Origin: Polaromonas sp.
GTDB taxonomy: Bacteria; Pseudomonadota; Gammaproteobacteria; Burkholderiales; Burkholderiaceae_C
Assembly (NCBI RefSeq): GCF_013817205.1
Contig: NZ_JACDDD010000008.1
Coordinates: 1-64,000 of the forward strand
Direction of reading: 5' to 3'
Length of the DNA: 64,000 bases
Below are positions 9,574-17,560 of this stretch, in pieces. The notes under the pieces are model-generated. The model was given only the letters and a program-made list of their open reading frames with translations, was not told the DNA's origin and searched no databases. The stretch's first letter is position 1. The number at the start of each line of letters is the position of its first letter. Made by a program: the position numbers and the translations under genes.

Positions 9574-10923
9574 ATGACACCGCTACCGAACAAACCGGCC
9601 CTGCTGCCTCTCGCTCTTGCACTTGGCGCAGTGCTGGCGGCGCTGGCGCCTGCGGTGCAGGCCCAGAACCTGGTGGAGTTGTACCGCTCCGCACGCGACT
9701 ATGACGCGACCTACCAGTCGGCCCGTTCGCTCTACGATGCCAACCTCTACCGCGCCGAGCAGGCCAAGGCCGGCATCCTGCCGCAGGCGGGACTGTCCAT
9801 GGGCGTGTCTCGGGTCAACTTTGAAAACAGCAACCCTGTGGTGGACCGGAGCTTTCCCCAGCAAAGCGCGACCCTGAACGCCTCGCAGCCGCTGTACCGG
9901 CCCGCCAACTGGGCGACCTACGAGCAGGGCAAGCAACAGGTGGCGCTGTCCAAAGCCCAGCTTGAGGCGGCCGAGCAGGATCTGATCGTGCGCACCAGCC
10001 AGCTTTACTTCGATGTGCTGGCCGCGCAGGACACCCTGGCCTTTGTCCGGGCCCAAAAAGCAGCCGTCGCCGAACAGCTCGCTTCGGCCAAACGCAATTT
10101 TGAAGTTGGCACCTCCACCGTCACCGACTCGCGCGAGGCCCAAGCCAGGTACGACCTGGTGATTGCGCAGGAGATCGCCGCCGACAACGACCTGCGCGTC
10201 AAGAAGATCGCGCTGGACCAGCTCGTCGGTCGGCCCGATGCGCAGCCCCGGCCACTGGTCGCCCCGACGAATCTGCCGCCACTGGTGCCGGCCGACGTGA
10301 ACACCTGGGTGCAGCAATCCGATGCTGTGCACCCCACCATCCGGCAGGCAGAAGCCAACCTCGAAGTGGCGAAGCTTGAGATCAACAAGGCGCAAGCCGG
10401 CCACAAACCCACCGTCGATCTGACCGCCAGCTATGGTGCGCAGCGCAACCCGCAAGGCACCGCCAGTTCGCTGAACACGCTCAACTCACGCGCCAACACC
10501 ACCACGGTTGGCGTGGCGCTGAACCTGCCGCTGTTTGCCGGTTTTGCCACGCAGAACCGCATTCGGGAAACCTTGTCTCTGGAAGAAAAAGCGCGCTCTG
10601 ACCTGGATGCCGCCAGACGCGGCGTCGCACTCAGCACCCGCACCGCCTACTTCGGCGTGTTGTCAGGCCAGGGCCAGGTCAAGGCACTGGAAGCCGCCGA
10701 GGCCTCCAGCCAGAGTGCACTCGACGCCAACAAACTGGGCTATCAGGTCGGCGTGCGCATCAACATTGATGTACTCAACGCCCAGAGCCAGTTGTTCCAG
10801 ACCAAGCGCGATCTGGCTGTCGCCCGCTACAACGTGCTACTGGGCGGCCTGCGCCTGCGGCAGGCCAACGGCACCTTGACGCCAGAAGACCTGCTGCTGA
10901 TCAATACGCTGCTGGCCCAGTAA
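9574..10923 (+). CDS. tolC: TolC-family outer-membrane channel protein
   Basis: TolC-type proteins form trimeric channels through the outer membrane and periplasm for type I secretion and RND efflux. This one has 449 residues. The signal peptide ends at AVQA (residue 30), and the mature part begins with NLVELYRSARDYDATYQSA, the usual first helix of type I secretion TolC proteins. The two repeated halves of coiled helices are visible through their Ala/Gln-rich heptads. It is the last gene of the methyltransferase-rhodanese-tolC unit and could complete the RND system encoded upstream. Just beyond its stop the sequence changes to a truncated usp gene on the other strand. Confidence 0.88.
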   Translation: MTPLPNKPALLPLALALGAVLAALAPAVQAQNLVELYRSARDYDATYQSARSLYDANLYRAEQAKAGILPQAGLSMGVSRVNFENSNPVVDRSFPQQSATLNASQPLYRPANWATYEQGKQQVALSKAQLEAAEQDLIVRTSQLYFDVLAAQDTLAFVRAQKAAVAEQLASAKRNFEVGTSTVTDSREAQARYDLVIAQEIAADNDLRVKKIALDQLVGRPDAQPRPLVAPTNLPPLVPADVNTWVQQSDAVHPTIRQAEANLEVAKLEINKAQAGHKPTVDLTASYGAQRNPQGTASSLNTLNSRANTTTVGVALNLPLFAGFATQNRIRETLSLEEKARSDLDAARRGVALSTRTAYFGVLSGQGQVKALEAAEASSQSALDANKLGYQVGVRINIDVLNAQSQLFQTKRDLAVARYNVLLGGLRLRQANGTLTPEDLLLINTLLAQ

Positions 10924-10964
10924 GCAGACGACACGCTCCAACCCCAGCGCCCTTTTCCAGTATC

Positions 10965-11084
10965 GCCGAGCCCGAGGACCATCGCGACGGCGCGCAAAGA
11001 GCAAGCCGAACCATCGACCGCCACCAGCCATCGCGCGCCGCCGGCGGGGTCGGGAACGGCATGTTGTGTCGAATCGTCGGTCAT
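10965..11084 (-). pseudogene. Truncated universal stress protein (UspA-type) gene
   Basis: The minus-strand frame starting at ATG 11084 overlaps the TerC stop (ATGA), so it would be translated in the same operon. Its first 40 residues include RWLVAVDGSACSLRAV, the N-terminal strand and ATP-loop entry of UspA-domain proteins. Similarity stops after VLGLGD; the remaining 45 codons are compositionally unlike the family and run antisense into the tolC 3' end. Intact UspA proteins are about 140-160 residues, so most of the domain, including the GxxG nucleotide motif, is gone. Deletion or rearrangement at about 10925-10965 is the likely cause. Confidence 0.55.
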
Positions 11085-12055
11085 GAATCACCTCGGGAGG
11101 GTTGGCGAGCGGTCATCTTCAAGCTGAGGACAATGGAAACAAGAATGATGGAGCCTACGATGAGCAGCGACCACTGCACGGGCATATGAAACCAGGGCAT
11201 CGCCAACATCTTGCCTCCGATAAAGACCAGCACCAGCGCCAGGCCGTACTTGAGCAGATGAAAACGCTCAGCCATGCCGGCCAGCAAAAAGTACAGCGCC
11301 CTCAGTCCCATGATTGCGAAAATATTGGAGGTGAACACGATGAACGGGTCGGTGGTCACCGCAAAAATGGCCGGGATGCTGTCCACGGCAAACACCAGGT
11401 CGCTGGCCTCGATCATCATCAGGACCAGGAACATGGGCGTTGCATAACGCAGGCCATTGATCCGCACAAAGAACGCCTCGCCATGAAATCCCGGGGTGAT
11501 GCGCATATGGCCACGCAGCCAGCGCAACAGCGGGTTCTTCTCCAGATCCGGCTTTTGATCAGCCATGACCAACATTTTGATTCCGGTCACCACCAGGAAC
11601 AGGCCGAACACGTAAAGCACCCAGGCAAACTCCGACACCAGCCAGACGCCGGCCATGATCATCCCGGCGCGCATGACGATTGCGCCTATCACGCCATACA
11701 ACAACACGCGGCGCTGCAACTCGGGCGGTACAGCGAAGTAGGTGAAGATCATCACGAACACAAACATGTTGTCCACGGACAGGGTCTGCTCGATCAGATA
11801 GCCGGTGAAGAACTCCAGGGCCTTGCGGTTGGCGACCTCACGTCCAGCCGTGCCGTCCAGGTACCACCACAACAAGGCGCCGAATGTCGTGGCCAGCAGC
11901 ATCCAGGCCACAACCCAGCTCCCCGCCTCCTTGACTGATACGCGGTGGGCCTTGTTGCCACCCAGGACAAACAAGTCCAGGGCAAGCATGACAATCACAA
12001 AGGCGATGAAGCCGGCCCACATCGGGCCGGTCGCGAAAGATTCAATATTGCTCAT
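11081..12055 (-). CDS. TerC/Alx-family integral membrane protein
   Basis: The protein (324 aa) has about nine membrane helices and the two acidic TerC signatures: EQTLSVDNMFVF (89-100) and EASDLVFAVDSIPA (216-229). TerC/Alx proteins have been linked to tellurite resistance, manganese export and metal insertion into exported proteins. A manganese-related role is the best general guess. The start at ATG 12055 is chosen over the GTG eight codons upstream because AGGATGTACTG gives a well-spaced ribosome-binding site. A long structured leader (about 12075-12225) lies upstream. The stop overlaps the truncated usp gene. Confidence 0.88.
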   Translation of the reverse strand: MSNIESFATGPMWAGFIAFVIVMLALDLFVLGGNKAHRVSVKEAGSWVVAWMLLATTFGALLWWYLDGTAGREVANRKALEFFTGYLIEQTLSVDNMFVFVMIFTYFAVPPELQRRVLLYGVIGAIVMRAGMIMAGVWLVSEFAWVLYVFGLFLVVTGIKMLVMADQKPDLEKNPLLRWLRGHMRITPGFHGEAFFVRINGLRYATPMFLVLMMIEASDLVFAVDSIPAIFAVTTDPFIVFTSNIFAIMGLRALYFLLAGMAERFHLLKYGLALVLVFIGGKMLAMPWFHMPVQWSLLIVGSIILVSIVLSLKMTARQPSRGDS

Positions 12056-12134
12056 CAGTACATCCTGGAGGTGGTGCACTTGAAAGTCGTATTCGTGGAA
12101 GCATGGTTGAAGAGATTGTTTTCATGGGTGGCAA

Positions 12135-12217
12135 GTTGCTGTCAGAGGGCAGCCAGCAAGCATGCCGGTGGTCCGGCAGCAATGACGGCGGGTGCGTTCG
12201 ACCCTCTCGCAGACAAC
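12135..12217 (-). ncRNA. Candidate structured 5' leader of the TerC gene
   Basis: The 200-base gap ahead of the TerC gene can form a nested structure. AGAGGG at 12144-12149 pairs with CCCTCT at 12202-12207, GTTG at 12135-12138 pairs with CAAC at 12214-12217, and inside them TGCCGG (12163-12168) and CCGGCA (12173-12178) make a perfect six-pair hairpin with loop TGGT. TerC-family genes are often controlled by manganese-sensing leaders, but the GGGGAGTAG signature of the yybP-ykoY class is not seen. This is therefore only a candidate regulatory RNA. Confidence 0.35.
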
Positions 12218-12229
12218 TGCTTATTGGAT

Positions 12230-12247
12230 CCCTCCTTTTTTGGGAGG
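12230..12247. other. CCCTCC/GGGAGG hairpin after the zinc-ribbon gene
   Basis: A perfect six-pair stem (CCCTCC, GGGAGG) encloses a homopolymer loop of six T on the plus strand. It sits ten bases beyond the zinc-ribbon stop and ahead of the TerC leader. Neither strand has a T run after the stem, so it does not meet the rule for an intrinsic terminator. It may stabilise the end of the transcript. Confidence 0.5.
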
Positions 12248-12256
12248 GGATGACTC

Positions 12257-12532
12257 TCAGTCGAAGATCTCGCCGAGCCAGGACTTCTGCTTGCGCGGGT
12301 AGCCACGCTGGCGATGCCGGTAGTCGGAATCCACGAAGTCGGGTTGCCTGCTCTGCGGCGCGTGCTGAACCGGTGGCGGTGCGGGCACCGGTGGCGCCGC
12401 AGACAGGGCGATCAGCTTGTCGAGCTCACCCCGATCCAGCCAGACACCCCGGCACTGGGGGCAGTAGTCAATCTCGACGCCCTGCCGTTCGGACATCAGC
12501 AGGGTTGCATCGGGGCAATGGGGACATTTCAT
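12257..12532 (-). CDS. Zinc-ribbon protein (TFIIB-type zinc finger)
   Basis: This 91-residue protein begins MKCPHC and carries four cysteines as C3-x2-C6 and C24-x2-C27, followed by GVWLDRGELDKLI, the hallmark of the small bacterial TFIIB-like zinc-ribbon family. A Pro/Ala/Gln-rich linker and a basic tail (YRHRQRGYPRKQKSW) complete it. The function of this family is unknown; the fold suggests nucleic-acid or protein binding. The start at ATG 12532 places the first zinc knuckle at the N-terminus, as in the family. It lies between the HPF-like gene and the TerC gene, all on the minus strand. Confidence 0.78.
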   Translation of the reverse strand: MKCPHCPDATLLMSERQGVEIDYCPQCRGVWLDRGELDKLIALSAAPPVPAPPPVQHAPQSRQPDFVDSDYRHRQRGYPRKQKSWLGEIFD

Positions 12533-12572
12533 CAAGAGTACTCCGTAAAAAAGAACAGGGCGGCGCCGCAAC

Positions 12573-12902
12573 TCAGCACCGGTGGGCGATGGCGGAACGG
12601 CGGTGTGGTACGGGCTGCAGCTTGCGCAGCAGCGCACGGACGGCGCGCGACAAGGCACTCTGCAGCGCTGAGCCCCAGTCACGGGTGATCGATGTGACGA
12701 CGACGGTTCCGGCACCCTCGGCAGTCAGCTGGACCTCGCAACGCTTGTCGATGCCGCTCATTGCGCCTTGCACATGCGAGACCCTCACCCGGGCGCGTGG
12801 CGCCAGCCAGTCGAGAGGGCGTGTGGCCTGACGGGTCCGGCGCAGTGCCAATCCACGAAGCTGCTCCAGCCAGGGCTGGCGGGACTCAAAAATAACGGAC
12901 AT
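12573..12902 (-). CDS. HPF/RaiA-like ribosome-associated protein
   Basis: The start at ATG 12902 follows a strong ribosome-binding site (GAAGGAGATCGAC) and gives 109 residues. The pattern RVRVSHVQG, then GIDKRCEVQL, then VVVTSITRDWGSALQSALSRAVRALLRKL matches the beta-alpha-beta-beta-beta-alpha layout of hibernation-promoting-factor proteins, including the KRCxV strand. Such proteins bind the small ribosomal subunit in stationary phase or stress. The fit is by pattern only and the protein lacks the long C-terminal dimerisation domain of large HPFs. It is divergent from the NhaR-like regulator. Confidence 0.6.
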   Translation of the reverse strand: MSVIFESRQPWLEQLRGLALRRTRQATRPLDWLAPRARVRVSHVQGAMSGIDKRCEVQLTAEGAGTVVVTSITRDWGSALQSALSRAVRALLRKLQPVPHRRSAIAHRC

Positions 12903-12997
12903 GTCGATCTCCTTCGCTTGGAAGCCTCGACCATAACGCCCGCCACACTTCTTTAAAAGCAGATAATAACGAAAATATACTTCTAAAAAACAGAACA

Positions 12998-13882
12998 ATG
13001 AGCAAGGACTTCAGCTACCACCACCTGTATTACTTCTGGGTCGTCGCCAAAGAGGGCGGCATGACCCGGGCTGCTGCTCGCCTGGGCATGGCTGTACAGA
13101 CCGTAAGCACGCAGGTGCGCGAACTGGAACGCGCGCTCGGCTACGCCCTGCTCAAGCCCGACGGTCGCGGGCTGGCCTTGACCGAGGCCGGTATGGCGGC
13201 CTTGCAGCAGGCCGAACAGATCTTCCAGCTTGGCGAACAGCTGCCCGCGCTGGTGCGCGATGCGGGCAGCGCGCCCGCTGTCCGGCTGGCGGTCGGCATC
13301 TCCGACGGCCTGCCCAAGCTCGCTGTGCGGCGCCTGATGGAGCCCGTCATGCGCCAGCCCCGGCTGAAGCTGGTCTGCCATGACGACGAGTTTGAACGCC
13401 TGCTCGGTGATCTGGCATTACACCGGCTTGATGTGATTTTTGCCGACCGTCCGGCGCCGCCCAATCCCAACGTCAGGCTCTACAGTCACCCGCTCGCCTC
13501 GTCGCCGCTGGCCTGGTATGCGCCTGCGTCGCACCACGCGGCCGCGGGCAAGGGCTTTCCGCAATCACTCGCCCATGTGCCGGTCCTGCTGCCCACCCCC
13601 CACAGCGCAGTGCGCCTGCCGATCAACCAGTGGTTTGACCGGCTGGGCATCACCCCCCACCTGGTCGGCGAATTTGAGGATAGCGCTTTGCTCAAGACCT
13701 TTGGCGCGGCCGGCATGGGTGTGTTCCCTGCCGCGGAGCTGGTGCAGGAGGAAATGCTTGCCCGCTACCAGGTGCGGCGTGTCGGGCCTTGCGAAGGCGT
13801 AGAGCAGCATTTCTATGCGATTGCAGCGCATAAAAAGCTGCTGCACCCGCTGGTGCAAAAGCTGCTTCCCGCCGCGCGGTAA
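12998..13882 (+). CDS. NhaR-like LysR-family transcriptional regulator
   Basis: This 294-residue LysR protein opens with FSYHHLYYFWVVAKEGGMTRAA, the distinctive N-terminus of the NhaR group, with the helix-turn-helix at about residues 20-45. Residues from about 90 form the periplasmic-binding-like effector domain. In enteric bacteria NhaR responds to sodium and controls the nhaA antiporter. No antiporter is visible here, so its targets are more likely the divergent HPF-like, zinc-ribbon and TerC genes. The AT-rich intergenic stretch (12903-12997) would hold its binding sites. Confidence 0.8.
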   Translation: MSKDFSYHHLYYFWVVAKEGGMTRAAARLGMAVQTVSTQVRELERALGYALLKPDGRGLALTEAGMAALQQAEQIFQLGEQLPALVRDAGSAPAVRLAVGISDGLPKLAVRRLMEPVMRQPRLKLVCHDDEFERLLGDLALHRLDVIFADRPAPPNPNVRLYSHPLASSPLAWYAPASHHAAAGKGFPQSLAHVPVLLPTPHSAVRLPINQWFDRLGITPHLVGEFEDSALLKTFGAAGMGVFPAAELVQEEMLARYQVRRVGPCEGVEQHFYAIAAHKKLLHPLVQKLLPAAR

Positions 13883-13951
13883 ATTTCCTGACTGGGACCG
13901 GGAAAGCCCGGGGGGGCTGGTCAGCGGCGGCGCCGTACCATCGGCGACATT

Positions 13952-14027
<76 letters not shown>

Positions 14028-14071
14028 CCTGCGCGCACACCGACAGTTCGATGCCGCATGGCAGGAGCTCT

Positions 14072-14143
14072 CAATGCTATGCTTTCAGGAGCAATTTCCC
14101 CTTTACTGACGGGGGCCAGGGGCACTTTTGATGCATAAAACCC
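14072..14143 (+). repeat. Dispersed GATAGCTA-type intergenic repeat, copy 2 (diverged)
   Basis: A diverged copy with the same order of blocks: CAATGCTATGCTTTC, then ACGGGGGCCAGGGGC, then ACTTTTGATGCATAAAA. It lies between the tRNA and the DUF1800 gene and fills much of that 230-base gap. The rest of the gap holds no visible gene. Confidence 0.45.
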
Positions 14144-14257
14144 CGGATTCTGCAGCGCCCTGCCGGTCTTCGCTCCCTCCGTAAAGCTCTGTAAAGCTGC
14201 GAACCCGGGCCACCCAATGGGTCTTCGGCATGTGACCATTGGCAGCTGGAGAGCCTG

Positions 14258-15676
14258 ATGGATTCATACCCCCGCACCGCCACCGCTTTTTTGACCTGCC
14301 TGCTGCTCGTCGGTGGCTCCGCTTGCGCACAAGCCAGCACAGCAGAGCTCAACGCCGCCTGGCGAGCCACATCGCGCCTGGGTTACGGACCGAGCGCCGC
14401 GACCGCAGCGGCCGCGCAGTCCGATGCCAGGGCCTGGGCGCTGCAGCAGATCGACGCGGCATCTGAAGCCAGCCAGCGGGCACCGGTCATCCCGGCGGAG
14501 CTGGCGGCGTTCAACCAGCCGGCCGACCGCTTGGCTGCGAACTTTTACGCCGAGCGTCAGGAACGCCGCATGATGGGTGCCGATGCAACTGGCACGCCGC
14601 CGGCGGGCACGGCCCAAAACACAGAGAACTTCAGCCGCGAGATGCAGCAAAACGCGGCCGCCTGGCGGCTGATGGCCTGCAGCGACCCGGCGCTGGAGCA
14701 GCCTTTGCTGGCGCGCATGACCGAGTTCTGGTTCAACCACCTCAATGTGTTTGTCGGAAAGGGCGCGGTGCGTCCCTTCGTCGGTCACTATGCGGTCAAT
14801 GTGATACGCGCCAACGCCTTGGGCCGCTTCGAAGACATGTTGCTGGCCAGCGCGCAGCATCCGGCCATGCTGCTTTACCTGGACCAGGCGCAGAGCACCG
14901 CGCGTGGCATCAATGAAAACTATGCGCGCGAATTGATGGAGCTGCACACCCTGGGTGTCAACGCCGGCTATTCCCAGAACGACGTGCGCGAACTGGCGCG
15001 CATCCTGACCGGCTGGACGCTTGCCCTGCCGCAGGGCGAGGCCTTCCGTTTCGCCGAACGCCTGCACGACAAGGGTGACAAAGTTCTGCTGGGCCGGCGT
15101 TTCACGTCGGACGGCCAGCGCGAAGGCGAGGAAGCCATCCGCATGCTGACGCGCCACCCGGCTACCGCCCAACGCATCGCGCAGCGCCTGGCCGAAACAT
15201 TTGTGGCCGACAAGCCGCCCAAGGCCCTGACCGACCGTCTGGCCGCAACCTTCACGCGCACGCAAGGCGATATCCGCGCCGTCATGCGCAGCATGGTCGA
15301 GTCGCCTGAATTCTGGCGCGAAGGCAACGCGCTGTTCAAGACGCCGCTGGACTTTGCCTGCTCGGCGCTGGTGGCCGGCGGCGGCGTTAAAGATCGGCGC
15401 GACATCCAGCTCACACTGGGTTTTCTGGCGCAGGCCGGCCAGCCCCTGCACGGCTGGCAGACGCCCGACGGCTACAAGACCGACGCCGCGACCTGGCTGG
15501 CGCCCGAGGCACTGACGCGGCGAGCTGACTACGCGATGGCGCTGGGCGGACGCATGGCCGAGCCGCTGTACCTGCAGCCGTTTTTGAGCCCGGCCAGCCG
15601 TGAGCGCATCGCACGCGAAGCACCGGCAACACGCACCGGGCTCACCCTGGCCAGCCCCGACTTCATGCGCAAATAG
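14258..15676 (+). CDS. Secreted DUF1800-domain protein
   Basis: A 472-residue exported protein with a signal peptide ending at ACAQA (residue 26). RLGYGPS near residue 41, TEFWFNHLNVFV, NENYARELMELHTLGVNAGYS and the stretch leading into LTGW are the conserved blocks of DUF1800. Proteins of this family are nearly always encoded next to a DUF1501 protein, as here (18 bases between the genes), and the pair is proposed to work together in the envelope or on secreted polymers, with no known reaction. The start follows AGCTGGAGAGCCTG, a good ribosome-binding site. Confidence 0.85.
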   Translation: MDSYPRTATAFLTCLLLVGGSACAQASTAELNAAWRATSRLGYGPSAATAAAAQSDARAWALQQIDAASEASQRAPVIPAELAAFNQPADRLAANFYAERQERRMMGADATGTPPAGTAQNTENFSREMQQNAAAWRLMACSDPALEQPLLARMTEFWFNHLNVFVGKGAVRPFVGHYAVNVIRANALGRFEDMLLASAQHPAMLLYLDQAQSTARGINENYARELMELHTLGVNAGYSQNDVRELARILTGWTLALPQGEAFRFAERLHDKGDKVLLGRRFTSDGQREGEEAIRMLTRHPATAQRIAQRLAETFVADKPPKALTDRLAATFTRTQGDIRAVMRSMVESPEFWREGNALFKTPLDFACSALVAGGGVKDRRDIQLTLGFLAQAGQPLHGWQTPDGYKTDAATWLAPEALTRRADYAMALGGRMAEPLYLQPFLSPASRERIAREAPATRTGLTLASPDFMRK

Positions 15677-15694
15677 ACCGCGCGAGGACTCACT

Positions 15695-17029
15695 ATGAAC
15701 AAGACCGCTTTTTCTCGCCGGCATCTCCTTCTTGGCGCTGGCAGCCTGCTGGCTGCTGCACACGCTCCGCAGGTCTGGGCACAAGCCGCGCCTGCCGGCG
15801 CCCGCCCCGGCGCTGGCCGTCTGGTCGTGGTGTTTTTGCGCGGCGCCTACGACGGCCTGTCGGCTTTGGTGCCCTATGCCGATGCGGACTACTACAGGCT
15901 GCGGCCCAATATCGCGATTGCCGCGCCAGATGGCAGCGCGCTGACCGCAATCAGGCTCGACAACAGTTTTGCGCTGCACCCGGCGCTGTCGCCGCTGTTG
16001 CCGCTGTGGCAGCAAGGCGTGCTGGGTTTTGTGCCGGCAGCCGGCCTGCCGGCGCCCAACCGTTCACACTTCGACGCGCAGTACCAGATGGAAATTGCGC
16101 AAAGCGGCAAGACCAGCGCCGCACCGGGCTGGCTCAACAAGCTGGCGGGCACGAGCGGCCAGGACGCCGCCGCACTCGGTGTGGGCGAAGCCAACCCAGC
16201 CATTCTGGCGGGCGATGCCACGGTGAAACTGATCCCGCGCGGCCAGGCGGCACAGCGCACCGGTGTGCTGGCCAACGACAAAACGCGGCAGGCCCTGCTG
16301 GACCTCTACGCCGGCAATGACAAACTTGGCGAGGCCTTCCGCATGGGCGCGGGCAGCCGCATGCAGAGCGCGCAGGAGCTCAGCACCGAGAAGATGGCCG
16401 CCGACAGCCGGCGCATGGCGGCGATGCCAGATACCGCAGCAAAGGTCGATGGCGCCGTGCCTGGCATGCAAGCGCAGAACGCACAGATGCTGGCGGCCAG
16501 CAACGGCGCAGCCGACCCGGTGGGCCTGCAACTCGATGCGCAACATCTCGGCACGCTCATGCGCAATGACCGCAAGCTGCGCATCGGTTTTCTGTCGGCC
16601 GGTGGTTGGGACACGCACGCCAACCAGGGCCACGCCACCGGTCAGCTTGCCGGCCGGCTTGGCAATCTGGCCACGGGCATCACGCAGCTACGCCAGGATT
16701 TTTCAGAGCCTGGCGATGTGATCGCGGTGATGAGCGAGTTCGGCCGCACCGCTGGTGAAAACGGCAGCCGCGGCACCGACCACGGCTTCGGCAACGCGAT
16801 GTGGCTGATCGGCAATCGCATCAATGGCGGACGCTGGCATGGCGAGTGGACCGGTCTGGCGCCCGGTAATCTGAACGACGGGCGCGACCTGCCGGCGCAT
16901 CACGAGTACCGAGCGGTGCTGGCGCAGGTTCTGCGTGGCAGCTTCGCCCTGCCCGACTCGGCGCTGGCCGCGGTGCTGCCGGGTGCACGCTGGGACACGC
17001 GCCTCGACAACCTGCTGCGAAAAGCTTGA
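15695..17029 (+). CDS. Tat-exported DUF1501 protein
   Basis: A 444-residue member of DUF1501, a family within the alkaline-phosphatase-like superfamily. The N-terminus carries a twin-arginine signal (SRRHLLLGAG, residues 8-17) ending near VWAQA, so it is probably exported folded through Tat. Conserved blocks include VVVFLRGAYDGLS, RSHFDAQYQME, GGWDTHANQG and EFGRTAGENGS with TDHGFGNAMW near the C-terminus, which are likely metal-binding positions. It forms an operon with the DUF1800 gene upstream and probably the TerB-like gene downstream. The family has no established activity. Confidence 0.87.
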   Translation: MNKTAFSRRHLLLGAGSLLAAAHAPQVWAQAAPAGARPGAGRLVVVFLRGAYDGLSALVPYADADYYRLRPNIAIAAPDGSALTAIRLDNSFALHPALSPLLPLWQQGVLGFVPAAGLPAPNRSHFDAQYQMEIAQSGKTSAAPGWLNKLAGTSGQDAAALGVGEANPAILAGDATVKLIPRGQAAQRTGVLANDKTRQALLDLYAGNDKLGEAFRMGAGSRMQSAQELSTEKMAADSRRMAAMPDTAAKVDGAVPGMQAQNAQMLAASNGAADPVGLQLDAQHLGTLMRNDRKLRIGFLSAGGWDTHANQGHATGQLAGRLGNLATGITQLRQDFSEPGDVIAVMSEFGRTAGENGSRGTDHGFGNAMWLIGNRINGGRWHGEWTGLAPGNLNDGRDLPAHHEYRAVLAQVLRGSFALPDSALAAVLPGARWDTRLDNLLRKA

Positions 17030-17093
17030 AACTGGCGGAACAAAGCACTGGTCGGGCAGCTCCATCAGCGAGCTTTTTAACTCAAGGATCTGC

Positions 17094-17558
17094 ATGCTGA
17101 GAAACCTCAAGGACCTGTTCGACTCTTTTTCGGCACCTGCGCCGCCCTCGGCCGAAGAGCAGCAACACGCGCTGCAACTGGCAACGGCGGTGCTGCTGGT
17201 CGAGGTCATGCGCGCCGACACTGGCATCCAGGCCGAGGAGCAGAATGCCGTCATCGCCACCCTGCGTGGCAAATTCGCGCTGGCCGACGATGAGCTGGCG
17301 CGGCTGATGGAGCTGGCTGCGGAAACCGCGAAAACGGCTTACGACTACCACCGCTTCACCTCCAGCCTCAACGATCACTTCACGCACGCGCAGAAGATTC
17401 ACATCATCAAAAACATGTGGGAGGTGGCCTATGCCGACGCGCACCTCGGCGCGCATGAAAACCACCTGATCAGCAAGGTCGCCGGCCTGCTGCATGTCAC
17501 GCATGGCGAGTACATTGGCGCCAAGATGCGGGCCAAAGAAAACGCCGCCGCAATCTGA
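17094..17558 (+). CDS. TerB-like tellurite-resistance-domain protein
   Basis: The protein has 154 residues and a TerB-type helical domain. VLLVEVMRADTGIQAEEQNAV and the repeated acidic turn MWEVAYADAHLGAHENHLISKVAGLLHV are the two pseudo-repeats that bind divalent metal in this superfamily. The start at ATG 17094 follows CTCAAGGATCTGC. Function is unknown; TerB domains occur in stress and tellurite loci. It begins 64 bases after the DUF1501 stop on the same strand and ends three bases before the convergent reductase stop. Confidence 0.82.
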   Translation: MLRNLKDLFDSFSAPAPPSAEEQQHALQLATAVLLVEVMRADTGIQAEEQNAVIATLRGKFALADDELARLMELAAETAKTAYDYHRFTSSLNDHFTHAQKIHIIKNMWEVAYADAHLGAHENHLISKVAGLLHVTHGEYIGAKMRAKENAAAI

Positions 17559-17560
17559 GC

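Noticed and set aside
12230-12247. Intrinsic terminator after the zinc-ribbon gene
   Set aside because: The stem is good but no T run follows on either strand; the homopolymer is in the loop.
12060-12256. yybP-ykoY manganese riboswitch ahead of the TerC gene
   Set aside because: The conserved GGGGAGTAG and paired core of that class are not present on either strand; only an unrelated nested hairpin is seen.
14264-16015. Long minus-strand open frame across the DUF1800/DUF1501 pair
   Set aside because: It spans two recognised genes and their junction on the other strand and has no ribosome-binding site or family match.
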